NCBI GenBank assembly: GCA_910578185.1
Contig: CAJTPN010000001.1
Coordinates: forward strand, 196,745-260,744
DNA: 64,000 nt
Direction of reading: 5' to 3'
Source of the DNA: an uncultured Acetatifactor sp.
GTDB lineage: Bacteria > Bacillota > Clostridia > Lachnospirales > Lachnospiraceae
The stretch's first letter is position 1. The number at the start of each line of letters is the position of its first letter. The notes below the pieces were generated by a model. That model saw nothing but the letters and a program-made list of their open reading frames with translations. It searched no databases and was not told where the DNA came from. The position numbers and the translations under genes are program-made. Of this stretch, positions 17,266 through 25,759 are shown in pieces.

Positions 17266-18717
17266 ATGGAACGAAAAAATGCATGGGAAATCTATCAGGA
17301 GGATCAGCTGAACGAAGTGGAGAAGCTCAACCGGGAGTACAGGGATTTCCTGGATCACGGCAAAACGGAGAGAGAGTGTATCGATACGATTGTGGAACTT
17401 GCGGAAGCGGAAGGTTATCGTGAACTTGAGGATGTTTTGCGCAAGGGTGAGAAACTGCAAAAGGGCGACAAGGTTTACAGCGTATGGATGAATAAATCTA
17501 TCGTTATGTTTCAGGTTGGCAGTAAGCCCATGGCGGATGGCATGAATATTCTGGGCGCCCACATCGACAGTCCCAGACTGGATGTAAAGCAGAACCCGCT
17601 TTATGAGGATGGCGGTTTTGCTTATCTGGATACCCACTATTATGGCGGGGTGAAGAAATATCAGTGGGTTGCGCTGCCCCTTGCAATTCACGGCGTTGTG
17701 GTGAAAAAGGATGGCACTACAATCGAACTGAATGTGGGAGAGGATGAGGACGATCCTGTGTTCTTTGTATCGGATCTGCTGATCCATCTGGCTGGCGAAC
17801 AGTTAGAGAAGAAAGCTGCAAAGGTAATCGAAGGAGAAGCCCTTGATATTATCATCGGCAGCAAACCGATTGTGATTGCACCAAAGAAAGAAGCCGACGG
17901 TGAGCAGCCCTGTGGGGAAGATGAAGGTGAGAATCATAAAGATAGAGCAAAGGAAGCTGTAAAAGCCGGTATTTTGGATATCTTAAAGAAGAGCTATGAT
18001 ATGGAAGAAGAGGATTTTCTTTCTGCGGAGCTGGAGATTGTTCCCGCCGGAAAAGCAAGAGAAGCCGGTTTTGACCGCAGTATGATTCTGGCATACGGAC
18101 AGGATGACAGAGTCTGTGCGTTTACTTCCCTTCGAGCCATGCTGGATTTGAAGGATACCGAGCGCACGATCTGCTGTATTCTTGTGGATAAGGAAGAAAT
18201 CGGTTCCGTGGGCGCTACCGGAATGCGCTCTCAATTCTTTGAAAATGCGGTTGCCGAATTGATGAATTTGACAGGTGAGTACAGTGAGTTAAATGTGCGC
18301 AGATGTCTGGCGCGCAGTTGTATGCTCTCTTCCGACGTCAGCGCGGGCTATGATCCTTCTTATGCTTCCTGCTTTGAGAAGAAAAATGCAGCGTTTATCG
18401 GGAAGGGTATGGTGTTCAATAAGTTTACCGGTTCCAGGGGCAAGTCCGGATCCAATGATGCAAATGCGGAGTATATGGCGCATCTGCGCAAAATTATGGA
18501 TGAAAAAGGTATTGTGTACCAGACTGCGGAATTGGGGAAGGTAGATGTGGGCGGCGGCGGAACCATCGCATATATCCTGGCACTGTATGGCATGAATGTG
18601 ATTGACAGCGGCGTGGCGGTGTTAAACATGCACGCGCCTTGGGAGGCTACCAGCAAGGCGGATGTTTATGAGGCATATCGCGGCTATATTGCTTTCGCGG
18701 AAGGGGCATCCCTGTAA
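17266..18717 (+). CDS. M18 family aminopeptidase
   Basis: This is a cytoplasmic, dodecameric-type zinc aminopeptidase, usually with preference for acidic or hydrophobic N-terminal residues. Metal-site motifs are visible: GAHIDSPRLD (His), DKEEIGSVGATG (Glu/Glu), and SSDVSAGYDP (Asp). The C-terminal His is in VLNMHAPWEATSK. The length of 483 residues fits the M18 family. The 5' leader (17057-17265) has two extended -10-like boxes, TGGTACAAT near 17076 and again near 17147. ATG 17266 follows AGGAGG. The stop overlaps the start of queA by one base, so the two are coupled. Confidence 0.94.
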   Translation: MERKNAWEIYQEDQLNEVEKLNREYRDFLDHGKTERECIDTIVELAEAEGYRELEDVLRKGEKLQKGDKVYSVWMNKSIVMFQVGSKPMADGMNILGAHIDSPRLDVKQNPLYEDGGFAYLDTHYYGGVKKYQWVALPLAIHGVVVKKDGTTIELNVGEDEDDPVFFVSDLLIHLAGEQLEKKAAKVIEGEALDIIIGSKPIVIAPKKEADGEQPCGEDEGENHKDRAKEAVKAGILDILKKSYDMEEEDFLSAELEIVPAGKAREAGFDRSMILAYGQDDRVCAFTSLRAMLDLKDTERTICCILVDKEEIGSVGATGMRSQFFENAVAELMNLTGEYSELNVRRCLARSCMLSSDVSAGYDPSYASCFEKKNAAFIGKGMVFNKFTGSRGKSGSNDANAEYMAHLRKIMDEKGIVYQTAELGKVDVGGGGTIAYILALYGMNVIDSGVAVLNMHAPWEATSKADVYEAYRGYIAFAEGASL

Positions 18718-19778
18718 TGGGGGCAATGTCAGGCGGTACAGGGCAAAATAGCCTGAAAAAGCAAGATTTCTATTTTGAATTGCCAAAAGAGTTGATTGCA
18801 CAGGATCCCCTGGAAGATCGTTCTTCTTCCAGGCTCCTGGTGCTGGACCGACGGACCGGGGGAATTTCTCATCGTGTGTTTCGAGATATCGTTGAGTATT
18901 TGCAGCCAGGGGATTGTCTGGTGTTGAACGACACAAAGGTGATTCCGGCAAGACTCCTTGGGGAGCGAAAAGGAACGGGAGCGCATGTGGAAGTGCTTTT
19001 ATTGAAACGGCGGGCGGGAGATGTGTGGGAAACTCTGGTTAAGCCCGGCAGGAAATGCCGTCCCGGCACCATACTGTCCTTTGGGGAGGGGCTGCTGGAG
19101 GCAGAAGTGCTGGAAACGGTGGAAGAGGGAAATCGTTTGATACGATTTTTATATAAAGGAATATTTGAGGAAGTGTTGGACCGGCTGGGGGAAATGCCGC
19201 TGCCACCTTACATCACCCATAAGCTGCAGGACAAAAATCGTTATCAGACAATCTATGCCAGACATGAAGGTTCGGCTGCGGCGCCAACGGCAGGTCTTCA
19301 TTTTACCAAGGAGCTGTTGGAGCAAATTGCCGCAGGAGGGGTACAGATAGCATATGTGACGCTTCATGTGGGACTGGGGACTTTCAGGCCTGTCAAAGAG
19401 GAAAATGTGCTGGATCACCATATGCACTCAGAGTCATATCATATTTCTCAAGAAGCCGCCGATACGATCAATGCCGCGAAGGCCAAGGGCGGGCGGATTT
19501 ATTGTGTGGGTACCACCAGCTGTCGGACCTTGGAAAGCGCTGCGGATGAAAGAGGTATAGTGAATTCGGGACTGGGCAGTACGGATATATTTATCTATCC
19601 CGGCTATCGTTTTAAAGTGTTGGATGCCCTGATTACCAATTTTCATTTGCCTGAATCAACTTTGGTTATGCTGGTGTCGGCATTGGCAGGCAGAGAACAG
19701 GTATTGGACGCGTATAAGAAAGCTGTGGATGAGGGTTATCGATTTTTCAGCTTTGGGGATGCTATGTTAATCCTTTAG
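18717..19778 (+). CDS. queA: tRNA preQ1(34) S-adenosylmethionine ribosyltransferase-isomerase
   Basis: The enzyme transfers and rearranges the ribosyl part of SAM onto preQ1 at the wobble base to give epoxyqueuosine. Conserved stretches include the N-terminal LPKELIAQDP, DCLVLNDTKVIPARL, the central PLPPYI and the Tgt/QueA signature ARHEGSAAAPTAGLHFT, and the C-terminal NFHLPESTLVMLV. ATG 18717 overlaps the M18 gene stop; a second in-frame ATG at 18726 gives three residues less and is also possible. No other queuosine gene is in the window. A PilZ gene follows after 27 bases. Confidence 0.97.
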   Translation: MGAMSGGTGQNSLKKQDFYFELPKELIAQDPLEDRSSSRLLVLDRRTGGISHRVFRDIVEYLQPGDCLVLNDTKVIPARLLGERKGTGAHVEVLLLKRRAGDVWETLVKPGRKCRPGTILSFGEGLLEAEVLETVEEGNRLIRFLYKGIFEEVLDRLGEMPLPPYITHKLQDKNRYQTIYARHEGSAAAPTAGLHFTKELLEQIAAGGVQIAYVTLHVGLGTFRPVKEENVLDHHMHSESYHISQEAADTINAAKAKGGRIYCVGTTSCRTLESAADERGIVNSGLGSTDIFIYPGYRFKVLDALITNFHLPESTLVMLVSALAGREQVLDAYKKAVDEGYRFFSFGDAMLIL

Positions 19779-19805
19779 TTTTACCAGCGGAAGGGGAGAG
19801 AAGTT

Positions 19806-20153
19806 ATGGAGGAAAGAAGAAAGACTAAGAGGACCAGTATGCCGTCCAAGCTTATGATCAAGAAGGTTGGCGGCGGCAGCAGTGAGGTAACTATTGATAT
19901 TATCGACGTATCCAAGTCGGGAATCGGTTTTACCTGTTCGGAGCCTCTGCAGATTGGGGAGGTTTATGAAGCGTATCTTACCATTTGGACAAAGGAAGTG
20001 ATCCATACCCTGCTGCAAATCGTGAGGATTGATCTGCAAACGGATGATTTTGGATATGGAGCGGTTTTTATGGGAATGTCGGCCACGGAGGCGTCCAGAA
20101 TAGAAGTATATCAAACTGTCAGTGACAGTTTAAGCAGTCTGGAAGGAAAGTAG
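19806..20153 (+). CDS. PilZ domain protein
   Basis: The protein has 115 residues and is a single PilZ domain. The c-di-GMP binding signature is present: an Arg-rich RRKTKR motif at residues 4-9 (RxxxR) and DVSKSGIGF (D/NxSxxG) near residues 38-46. I infer a c-di-GMP-responsive adaptor of unknown target. No GGDEF or EAL gene is in the window. GGGGAGAGAAGTT is upstream of the ATG. It probably belongs to the M18-queA-pilZ-vanZ transcript. Confidence 0.88.
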   Translation: MEERRKTKRTSMPSKLMIKKVGGGSSEVTIDIIDVSKSGIGFTCSEPLQIGEVYEAYLTIWTKEVIHTLLQIVRIDLQTDDFGYGAVFMGMSATEASRIEVYQTVSDSLSSLEGK

Positions 20154-20229
20154 AACTTTCATTTGGGCTGGCGGGGGAGGACTTTGTGAAAGAAACTGAC
20201 TATTGGATTGGCAGGGGCAGGAAGTGCAA

Positions 20230-20808
20230 ATGATACGGAAAAGAGATGCAGCGGACAAGACGCGTCGGCGCAGGCTTATCGTCACCGGTATTACAGCAGT
20301 TTTGTTGCTGTTATTATATTATATGATTTTTCATTTCTCCGCACAGGACGGAGAGGCATCTTCTTCTCTGAGTCAGAGAATAACGCAGAAGGGCGTGGAG
20401 ATTGCCAATTCCATCTCAGGGAATAACTGGAGCGAGGCGACGATGGCGGGGCTGGAAGAACATATGGAGCATTATGTGAGAAAGCTGGCTCATTTTGCCG
20501 AGTACGCTTACATGGGCGTTCTGGTTTACCTTCTCTTAAGTCAGTGGATAGGGCGGGGAGGGAGATTATATCTGACTGTGATCGGGTGGGTCTTCCTCTC
20601 CGCCGCAGGCGATGAGTTTCATCAGTATTTCGTGCCCGGGAGGTATGCAAGTCCTTTGGATGTATTGTTAGACACCTGCGGCGGTGCGTTCGGAATGTTT
20701 TTTTGCCTGTGTATTTCGGTTGTTTTGCGAAGGCCCAGGAAGGAACCTTATGGCTTGGAGAAAACAAAAGATTACCTCTCCTGTAAATCCGCAAGAAAAA
20801 AGCGTTAA
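20230..20808 (+). CDS. VanZ family membrane protein
   Basis: I chose ATG 20230, which has GGCAGGAAG upstream, over the in-frame TTG at 20203. The protein has about 192 residues with four membrane segments: near LLLLYYMIFHFS, AYMGVLVYLLLS, a third after the glycine-rich loop, and the C-terminal AFGMFFCLCISVVL. The VanZ signatures KLAHFAEYAYMG and GDEFHQYFVPGR are clear. VanZ proteins are named after the teicoplanin resistance accessory gene, but most are chromosomal with unknown function. The stop codon overlaps that of the convergent tyrA. Confidence 0.92.
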   Translation: MIRKRDAADKTRRRRLIVTGITAVLLLLLYYMIFHFSAQDGEASSSLSQRITQKGVEIANSISGNNWSEATMAGLEEHMEHYVRKLAHFAEYAYMGVLVYLLLSQWIGRGGRLYLTVIGWVFLSAAGDEFHQYFVPGRYASPLDVLLDTCGGAFGMFFCLCISVVLRRPRKEPYGLEKTKDYLSCKSARKKR

Positions 20809-21908
20809 GGGCGGATTGTGACGGGAAAGCCGGATTGGCTCAGAAGACCAGCCGCTGCGGCCATGGCATGTTCGTTGTAAAATTCTAGTTTTAACACACC
20901 ATATTCCGATTCTCGATTATGCGTGATTCCCAAATTTTTGATATTCAAATTATTTTCTGCCAGAAGGGCGGTGACCCGGGCAAGGGAACCGGCTCTGTCG
21001 GCGATGTCCACATAGATGCCATGGGCGTGTTTGATGGGACCGCTGGATGCGTCGATAAAGGAATCCCGATAGACCCGTGCGGATTCAAACTGTTCATAAA
21101 GCGCATTCCCATCCCCATGCTCCAAATAGGCCTGAAAAGTTTTCAGTGCGTTGATATAATGGGAAAGGAGAACGGATATATTTTCCCGGTTGGAAAGGCA
21201 GATCTGCTGCCACATTGGGGCGGAGGAGGAAGCGATTCTGGTGATGTCCTTAAAGCCTCCTGCTGCGATCATTTTCATGATGCCCTCCCGGGAATCGCTG
21301 TCGTGTACCAGGTTTACCAGAGAAGCGGCAATGACATGAGGCAGGTGGCTGACGGCTGCAGTGATATAGTCGTGTTTTTGGTAGTCCATGACAAGCGGAA
21401 TGGCACCCATGCCGGATACCAGGCTGCGGTATGCTTCCAGTATCCGGGGGGATACGGAGTCCGTGGGCGTCAGGATGTAATAGGCATTCTCCAACAGGGA
21501 GGCCTTGGAATTGGCGTAGCCCGTCCGTTCGCTGCCTGCCATGGGGTGTCCGCCGATAAAGCGATGATCCAGTCCGGCATCGTGGACGGCATCGTGGATG
21601 GCGGTTTTGACGCTGCCCACATCGGTGAGCAGACAGTCCGAATTTTGAATGATTGTTTTGACCTTAGACAGATTGCCGTCGTTTTTTTGTACCGGGGCGC
21701 ATAGGAAAAGATAGTCACAATCCGTAAAGCACTCGTCGATTTGATCCGTGATTACATCGGCAATGCCTTCCTTCTGTGCCAGCGACAGCGTGGTTTTACT
21801 GATGTCAAAGGCCGTGATCTTCGTGCCGGGGGCGGATTGCTTTATCGCCTTTGCGATGGAGCCGCCGATCAGTCCCAGACCGATAAAGCCGCAATTTAAA
21901 AAAGACAT
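20805..21908 (-). CDS. tyrA: Prephenate dehydrogenase with ACT domain
   Basis: The enzyme oxidises and decarboxylates prephenate to 4-hydroxyphenylpyruvate, with NAD, in tyrosine synthesis. The N-terminal Rossmann motif GLGLIGGSIA lies at residues 10-19. The catalytic region includes GGHPMAGSERTGY (near 117-129) and VSHLPHVIA with the conserved His. A C-terminal ACT domain (about 298-367, IYVDIADRAGSLARVTALL in shortened form) suggests feedback control by tyrosine. No chorismate mutase part is fused. The last four bases overlap the convergent vanZ gene. On the plus strand upstream, a small hairpin (about 21943-21970) lies in its leader. Confidence 0.94.
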   Translation of the reverse strand: MSFLNCGFIGLGLIGGSIAKAIKQSAPGTKITAFDISKTTLSLAQKEGIADVITDQIDECFTDCDYLFLCAPVQKNDGNLSKVKTIIQNSDCLLTDVGSVKTAIHDAVHDAGLDHRFIGGHPMAGSERTGYANSKASLLENAYYILTPTDSVSPRILEAYRSLVSGMGAIPLVMDYQKHDYITAAVSHLPHVIAASLVNLVHDSDSREGIMKMIAAGGFKDITRIASSSAPMWQQICLSNRENISVLLSHYINALKTFQAYLEHGDGNALYEQFESARVYRDSFIDASSGPIKHAHGIYVDIADRAGSLARVTALLAENNLNIKNLGITHNRESEYGVLKLEFYNEHAMAAAAGLLSQSGFPVTIRP

Positions 21909-22056
21909 GGGGTTAACCTCATTTCTGTATGATTACATGGCCGACAGATATTTTCATGTCGGTCTTTTTGCTACTGTTACACAATAGCACTTCAACGTGT
22001 GAAAATCAAGATGTAATGTAAAAAACTTTTCCAGCCAAAAGTTTTACAATAATAGC

Positions 22057-22085
22057 TTGTAAATTTGGGATTTTTTTAGTAAAAT
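22057..22085 (+). promoter_or_regulatory. Promoter of the EF-G paralog
   Basis: TTGTAA (22057-22062), 17-base spacer, TAAAAT (22080-22085). It gives a leader of about 70 bases. Confidence 0.65.
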
Positions 22086-22160
22086 GTTCATATGGGAGTT
22101 TAAACATTTGTCCTTGTCAGGTCGAAATGCCCAAATTACATAAAATTGGAGGAACATCAT

Positions 22161-24254
22161 ATGAAAGTTTACACAACTGACAAGATACGCAACGTGGTAT
22201 TGCTGGGACATGGCGGAAGCGGTAAGACCAGTCTTGCGGAAGCGTTTGCGTATTTGTCCGGTATTACGTCACGTATGGGCAGGGTGCCCGATGGCAATAC
22301 CCTGAGTGATTACAGCAAAGAAGAACAGAAGCGTCATTTTTCCATCAATACCTCCATTATTCCTATTGAGTGGGAAGGCATAAAGATAAATGTGATAGAT
22401 GCACCCGGTTATTTTGATTTTGTAGGCGAGGCAGAGGAGGCTGTCAGCGCGGCGGGAGCCGCCATTATTGTGGTCAACGGAAAGTCTGGTATTGAAGTTG
22501 GGACACAGAAGGCATGGGAGCTTTGTGAAAAATATAAGCTGCCGAGATTTGTATATGTCTCCAATATGGATGTGGACAATGCTTCCTTCCGTCAGGTGGT
22601 GGAGGATATGACCAACCTTTACGGCAAGAAGATGGCGCCTTTTAATCTGCCCATCCGTGAAGAAGAAAAATTTGTTGGCTATGTAAATGTGGTTTCCGAG
22701 ACAGGATATCGCTGGCAGGGCAAGGAAGTAGTGGAGTGTGAGATCCCGGAGTACAATAAGGCCAATTTGGAATTATGCCGCGATACCTTGATGGAAGCCG
22801 TGGCAGAGACCAGCGAGGAGATGATGGAGCGGTATTTCGGAGGGGAGACCTTTTCGGAGGCGGAGATCAGAGCGGCGCTGCGCACCAATGTATGCGAGTG
22901 CAGTATAATCCCCATGACCATGGGCTCCAATACTCTGTGTCAGGGCGTTTATACTTTGTTGGACGATATTGTAAAATATATGCCAAGCCCGGAGAACCGT
23001 ACCTGTGCCGGCATCAATATGAAGACCAATGAGATTTATCATGCGGATTACGATTTCTCCAAAGCAAAGTCCGCTTATATCTGGAAGACCATTGTGGATC
23101 CCTTTATTGGCAAATATTCCCTGATTAAGGTGAATTCGGGCGTTCTCAAGTCGGATGATATGATATATAATGTGGATCGGGATATTGAGGAGAAGATCGG
23201 AAAGCTTTATGTTTTGCAGGGAAATAAACCCATGGAAGTGCAGGAGCTTCATGCAGGAGATATCGGTGCGCTGGCGAAATTGACGGCGGCCCGGACGGGC
23301 AATAGTCTTTCCACCAAGGCAACTCCGTTGAAATTCGGCAAATTTGAGATTTCCACGCCCTACACGGTTATGCGCTATAAGCCCAAGAATAAAGGGGATG
23401 TGGATAAAATTTCACAGGCTTTGCAGAAGATCACCCATGAAGATTTGACGTTAAAGGTGGTGAATGATGCCGAAAACCGTCAGACATTGCTCTACGGAAT
23501 GGGCGATCAGCATCTTGAGGTGATTGTCAGCCGACTGTTAAATGAGTACAAGGTGGAGGTAGAGCTGGAGCGCCCCAAGGTTGCCTATCGTGAGACGGTC
23601 AAAAAGCAGTCTGATGTGGAATATAAGTATAAGAAACAATCCGGCGGTCACGGACAGTACGGACATGTAAAAATGCGTTTTGGCCCTTCCGGTGATTTGG
23701 AGACGCCTTATGTGTTTGAGCAGGAAGTTGTGGGCGGCGCCGTGCCCAAAAATTATTTCCCGGCAGTGGAAAAGGGATTGCAGGAATCGGTTTTGAAGGG
23801 ACCTATGGCGGCATATCCGGTGGTTGGCGTCAAGGCCGTGTTGTATGACGGATCTTATCATCCGGTGGATTCTTCTGAGCAGGCCTTTAAGATGGCTACC
23901 ATTCAGGCGTTTAAGAAGGGCTTTATGGAGGCGGGGCCTGTGCTGTTGGAGCCCATTGCATCTCTGAAAGTCACGGTTCCCGACGCTTATACAGGCGATG
24001 TGATGGGAGATTTGAACAAGAGGAGAGGACGTGTGTTGGGCATGAATCCGCTTCCGGGAGGCAAGCAGGTGATTGAGGCGGAAATTCCGCAAAGCAGTCT
24101 TTTTGGTTACTGCACGGATCTGCGTTCCATGACCGGTGGCAGAGGAGAATATACTTATGAATTTGTCCGTTATGAGCAGGCGCCCTCCGACGTACAGGAG
24201 AAGGAGATTGCGGCAAGAGCTGCGAAAGTGGCGGAGAATTCCGGCGACGAATAA
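22161..24254 (+). CDS. Elongation factor G-like translational GTPase, divergent paralog
   Basis: ATG 22161 follows GGAGG by eight bases; the in-frame TTG at 22146 lies upstream of that site and is not needed. The 697-residue protein has the full EF-G layout: G domain (1-270), domain II (about 285-390), III, IV (with GHGQYGHVKMRF and the loop region) and V. The GTPase motifs differ from canonical EF-G: P-loop GHGGSGKT, switch II DAPGYFDF where EF-G has DTPGHVDF, G4 region VSNMD where EF-G has VNKMD, and no clear RGITI in switch I. The switch II His is therefore Tyr. It is not the housekeeping fusA, which is normally in the str operon. The role, perhaps recycling or ribosome rescue, is unknown. 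Confidence 0.9.
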   Translation: MKVYTTDKIRNVVLLGHGGSGKTSLAEAFAYLSGITSRMGRVPDGNTLSDYSKEEQKRHFSINTSIIPIEWEGIKINVIDAPGYFDFVGEAEEAVSAAGAAIIVVNGKSGIEVGTQKAWELCEKYKLPRFVYVSNMDVDNASFRQVVEDMTNLYGKKMAPFNLPIREEEKFVGYVNVVSETGYRWQGKEVVECEIPEYNKANLELCRDTLMEAVAETSEEMMERYFGGETFSEAEIRAALRTNVCECSIIPMTMGSNTLCQGVYTLLDDIVKYMPSPENRTCAGINMKTNEIYHADYDFSKAKSAYIWKTIVDPFIGKYSLIKVNSGVLKSDDMIYNVDRDIEEKIGKLYVLQGNKPMEVQELHAGDIGALAKLTAARTGNSLSTKATPLKFGKFEISTPYTVMRYKPKNKGDVDKISQALQKITHEDLTLKVVNDAENRQTLLYGMGDQHLEVIVSRLLNEYKVEVELERPKVAYRETVKKQSDVEYKYKKQSGGHGQYGHVKMRFGPSGDLETPYVFEQEVVGGAVPKNYFPAVEKGLQESVLKGPMAAYPVVGVKAVLYDGSYHPVDSSEQAFKMATIQAFKKGFMEAGPVLLEPIASLKVTVPDAYTGDVMGDLNKRRGRVLGMNPLPGGKQVIEAEIPQSSLFGYCTDLRSMTGGRGEYTYEFVRYEQAPSDVQEKEIAARAAKVAENSGDE

Positions 24255-24267
24255 TAATGGAATTGAG

Positions 24268-24300
24268 GCAGCCGATGCTTACCAGGGAAGCATCGGCTGC
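24268..24300. terminator. Hairpin between the EF-G paralog and convergent genes
   Basis: GCAGCCGATGCTT and AAGCATCGGCTGC form a 13-base-pair stem with a seven-base loop. There is no T-run, so termination is likely but not typical. Confidence 0.6.
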
Positions 24301-24350
24301 GTAACTGTCACAACCTCATTTATGTTGTCCGTCGGGTTTCTTGGGAATAA

Positions 24351-24662
24351 TTATGCGGTGGGATTGTTGGGGACCGAACCGCCGTTTTGCTTGCTTTTTT
24401 CGAGGATTTTATCAATTTGTTTTCTTTCTTCCTCATTGCTGTGCTTTTTGATTGCGGCTATGGCGGCGTTCATCTCCTGGGGGGTAAAGGTCAAGTTTTG
24501 CTGTTTTGCTTTTTTCATCATGGGCATTAGATAGGAGAGCATCTCCTTTTGACTTTTGCCATGTCCCTCCGAAAAAATCTGTCCGAGAAAATCCAGTTTT
24601 TGTTGGGGAATTTCTTTTACAAGCGGGTCTGCCATCCAGGCAGGTCTGGTATTGTTTTCCAT
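24351..24662 (-). CDS. Hypothetical protein, lysine-rich helical
   Basis: The protein has 103 residues, is mostly helical and rich in Lys, Gln and Met. It has no signal peptide, membrane segment or motif I can name. The N-terminus RPAWMADPLVKEIPQQKLDF suggests a short ordered segment, followed by helices containing SYLMPMMKKAKQ and an Asn/Pro tail. It starts 23 bases behind the end of the Met-rich gene and shares its direction, so the two form a pair. AAAGGAG lies ahead of the ATG on the minus strand. Function unknown. Confidence 0.72.
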   Translation of the reverse strand: MENNTRPAWMADPLVKEIPQQKLDFLGQIFSEGHGKSQKEMLSYLMPMMKKAKQQNLTFTPQEMNAAIAAIKKHSNEEERKQIDKILEKSKQNGGSVPNNPTA

Positions 24663-24685
24663 GATAACTCCTTTATATTTTTTAT

Positions 24686-25228
24686 TTAATTAACGTCTTC
24701 TTCGGAACTTCCGGCTTCTGCGGCTCCGCCGCCAAACATCTGAAACAGGGAGGAGATGTCCATATTTGCCATATTGGGCATACCGGACATTCCTGACATC
24801 CCGGTAAAAAAGTCCATGGGGTTATCCCCGCCGGATCCTTCTGGAAACAGTTCCTGCATCATCTGTATCATTTCCATCATTTCCTGCATTTTTTTCATGT
24901 TGGCCATCATATTCTTCATGTTCTCTATTTTCGCCCGTCCTTCCGGACCGCTGAAGGGAAGTAATTCGTCCAGCAGATCCATGGTTCCGGCGTTATCTCC
25001 CTGGAAGAAGTCGGCGGACAGCCGTTTGCTGTCTCCAAACAATCGGATTGGGGGCTGGCGGCGCATAAGGTTAAGGGTATATTGCAGCTCCAGCAGCTTT
25101 ATGTACACTGCGAAGCCGTACTGTTGTTCGGGGGCAAGGCGGGGGAGTAGTATCTTTAATATCTGGATTCGGTTTGTGGTAAAAAGGGAATCAAACGTTG
25201 CGATGGTTTTTGAACCCTGTTCCTCCAT
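24686..25228 (-). CDS. Hypothetical protein with Met-rich C-terminal half
   Basis: I chose ATG at 25228 (minus strand) because AAAGGAG lies eight bases upstream; an in-frame GTG at 25237 directly abuts that site. The protein has 180 residues. The first half is helical (for example LLPRLAPEQQYGFAVYIKLL). From about residue 100 the chain is a Met-rich helix (KNMMANMKKMQEMMEMIQMM) followed by GMSGMSGMPNMANM and a Gly/Ala/Ser tail. The Met-rich helix is reminiscent of SRP54 M-domain-like surfaces or of small coat-like proteins, but I see no homologous motif. It forms a pair with the gene at 24351. Confidence 0.74.
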   Translation of the reverse strand: MEEQGSKTIATFDSLFTTNRIQILKILLPRLAPEQQYGFAVYIKLLELQYTLNLMRRQPPIRLFGDSKRLSADFFQGDNAGTMDLLDELLPFSGPEGRAKIENMKNMMANMKKMQEMMEMIQMMQELFPEGSGGDNPMDFFTGMSGMSGMPNMANMDISSLFQMFGGGAAEAGSSEEDVN

Positions 25229-25378
25229 AGCGCACACTCCTTTCGGGACAAGAATGGATATTTCTATTTTATGTAGGGGTGTTGGCGCTTATGAATGCAA
25301 ACACGGTACCTGCCTGGGAAGAACACAGGCTCCCAATAGGAAGCAAGTTCCCACGGGAGCCTGTTGCAGAATTAAGAA

Positions 25379-25699
25379 TTAGTTGCAGCCGCATCCACAG
25401 CCGCATCCACAGCCGCAGTTATTGCCAAGGCCGAAGCCGGAGCCGTTACCGCAGAAGCAGGAGATCAGCAGGATCCAGATAAGCCATTCGCATCCGCCGC
25501 CGTTGCCGCCGAACAGACTTCCGCATCCGTTGTTGCATCCGCATCCATTGTTGCATCCGCAACCGTTGTTTCCGTTGCACATAAACAGCAACAGGATAAT
25601 CCAAATCCAGCTGTTGCATCCACAGCCGTTGTTCTGGCTGCTTGCGCAGCCGCAGGAATCGTTAGAGCAGCCACAGTTCGTAGCAGTTAAATCACTCAT
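25379..25699 (-). CDS. Small Cys/Gly/Asn-rich protein
   Basis: The protein has 106 residues with about 25 Cys, nearly all in GCGC, NGCGCN or similar repeats. Two short hydrophobic stretches, SWIWIILLLFMC and CEWLIWILLISCF, interrupt the repeats. TTGGAGGG lies eight bases ahead of the ATG. The composition recalls small cross-linked coat or chorion-like proteins; a cross-linked spore coat role is an inference. The upstream box matches a SigK-type promoter (listed separately). A 14-base inverted repeat (about 25327-25361) follows on the minus strand. The repeats come from simple GCATCC/GCCGCA DNA runs. Confidence 0.8.
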   Translation of the reverse strand: MSDLTATNCGCSNDSCGCASSQNNGCGCNSWIWIILLLFMCNGNNGCGCNNGCGCNNGCGSLFGGNGGGCEWLIWILLISCFCGNGSGFGLGNNCGCGCGCGCGCN

Positions 25700-25731
25700 G
25701 TTTTTTTCCCTCCAAGGGTTTATTTATGGTT

Positions 25732-25759
25732 TATTGTATGCATATGGGCATGTCAATGT
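25732..25759 (-). promoter_or_regulatory. SigK/SigE-like promoter of the Cys-rich gene
   Basis: On the minus strand, AC (complement at 25758-25759), a 17-base gap, then CATACAATA (25732-25740). This fits the SigK consensus AC-N16/17-CATANNNTA and the SigE -10. A TTGACA is present too (25751-25756) but only 12 bases from TACAAT, too close for SigA. Inferred, short match. Confidence 0.4.

Noticed and set aside
20919..21704. Plus-strand frame of 261 codons inside tyrA
   Set aside because: It is the complement of tyrA, which has clear dehydrogenase and ACT motifs; the plus frame shows no family pattern.
25379..25600. Short direct repeats as a CRISPR array
   Set aside because: The units are six to twelve bases, have no spacers and belong to a coding repeat; no cas gene is present.
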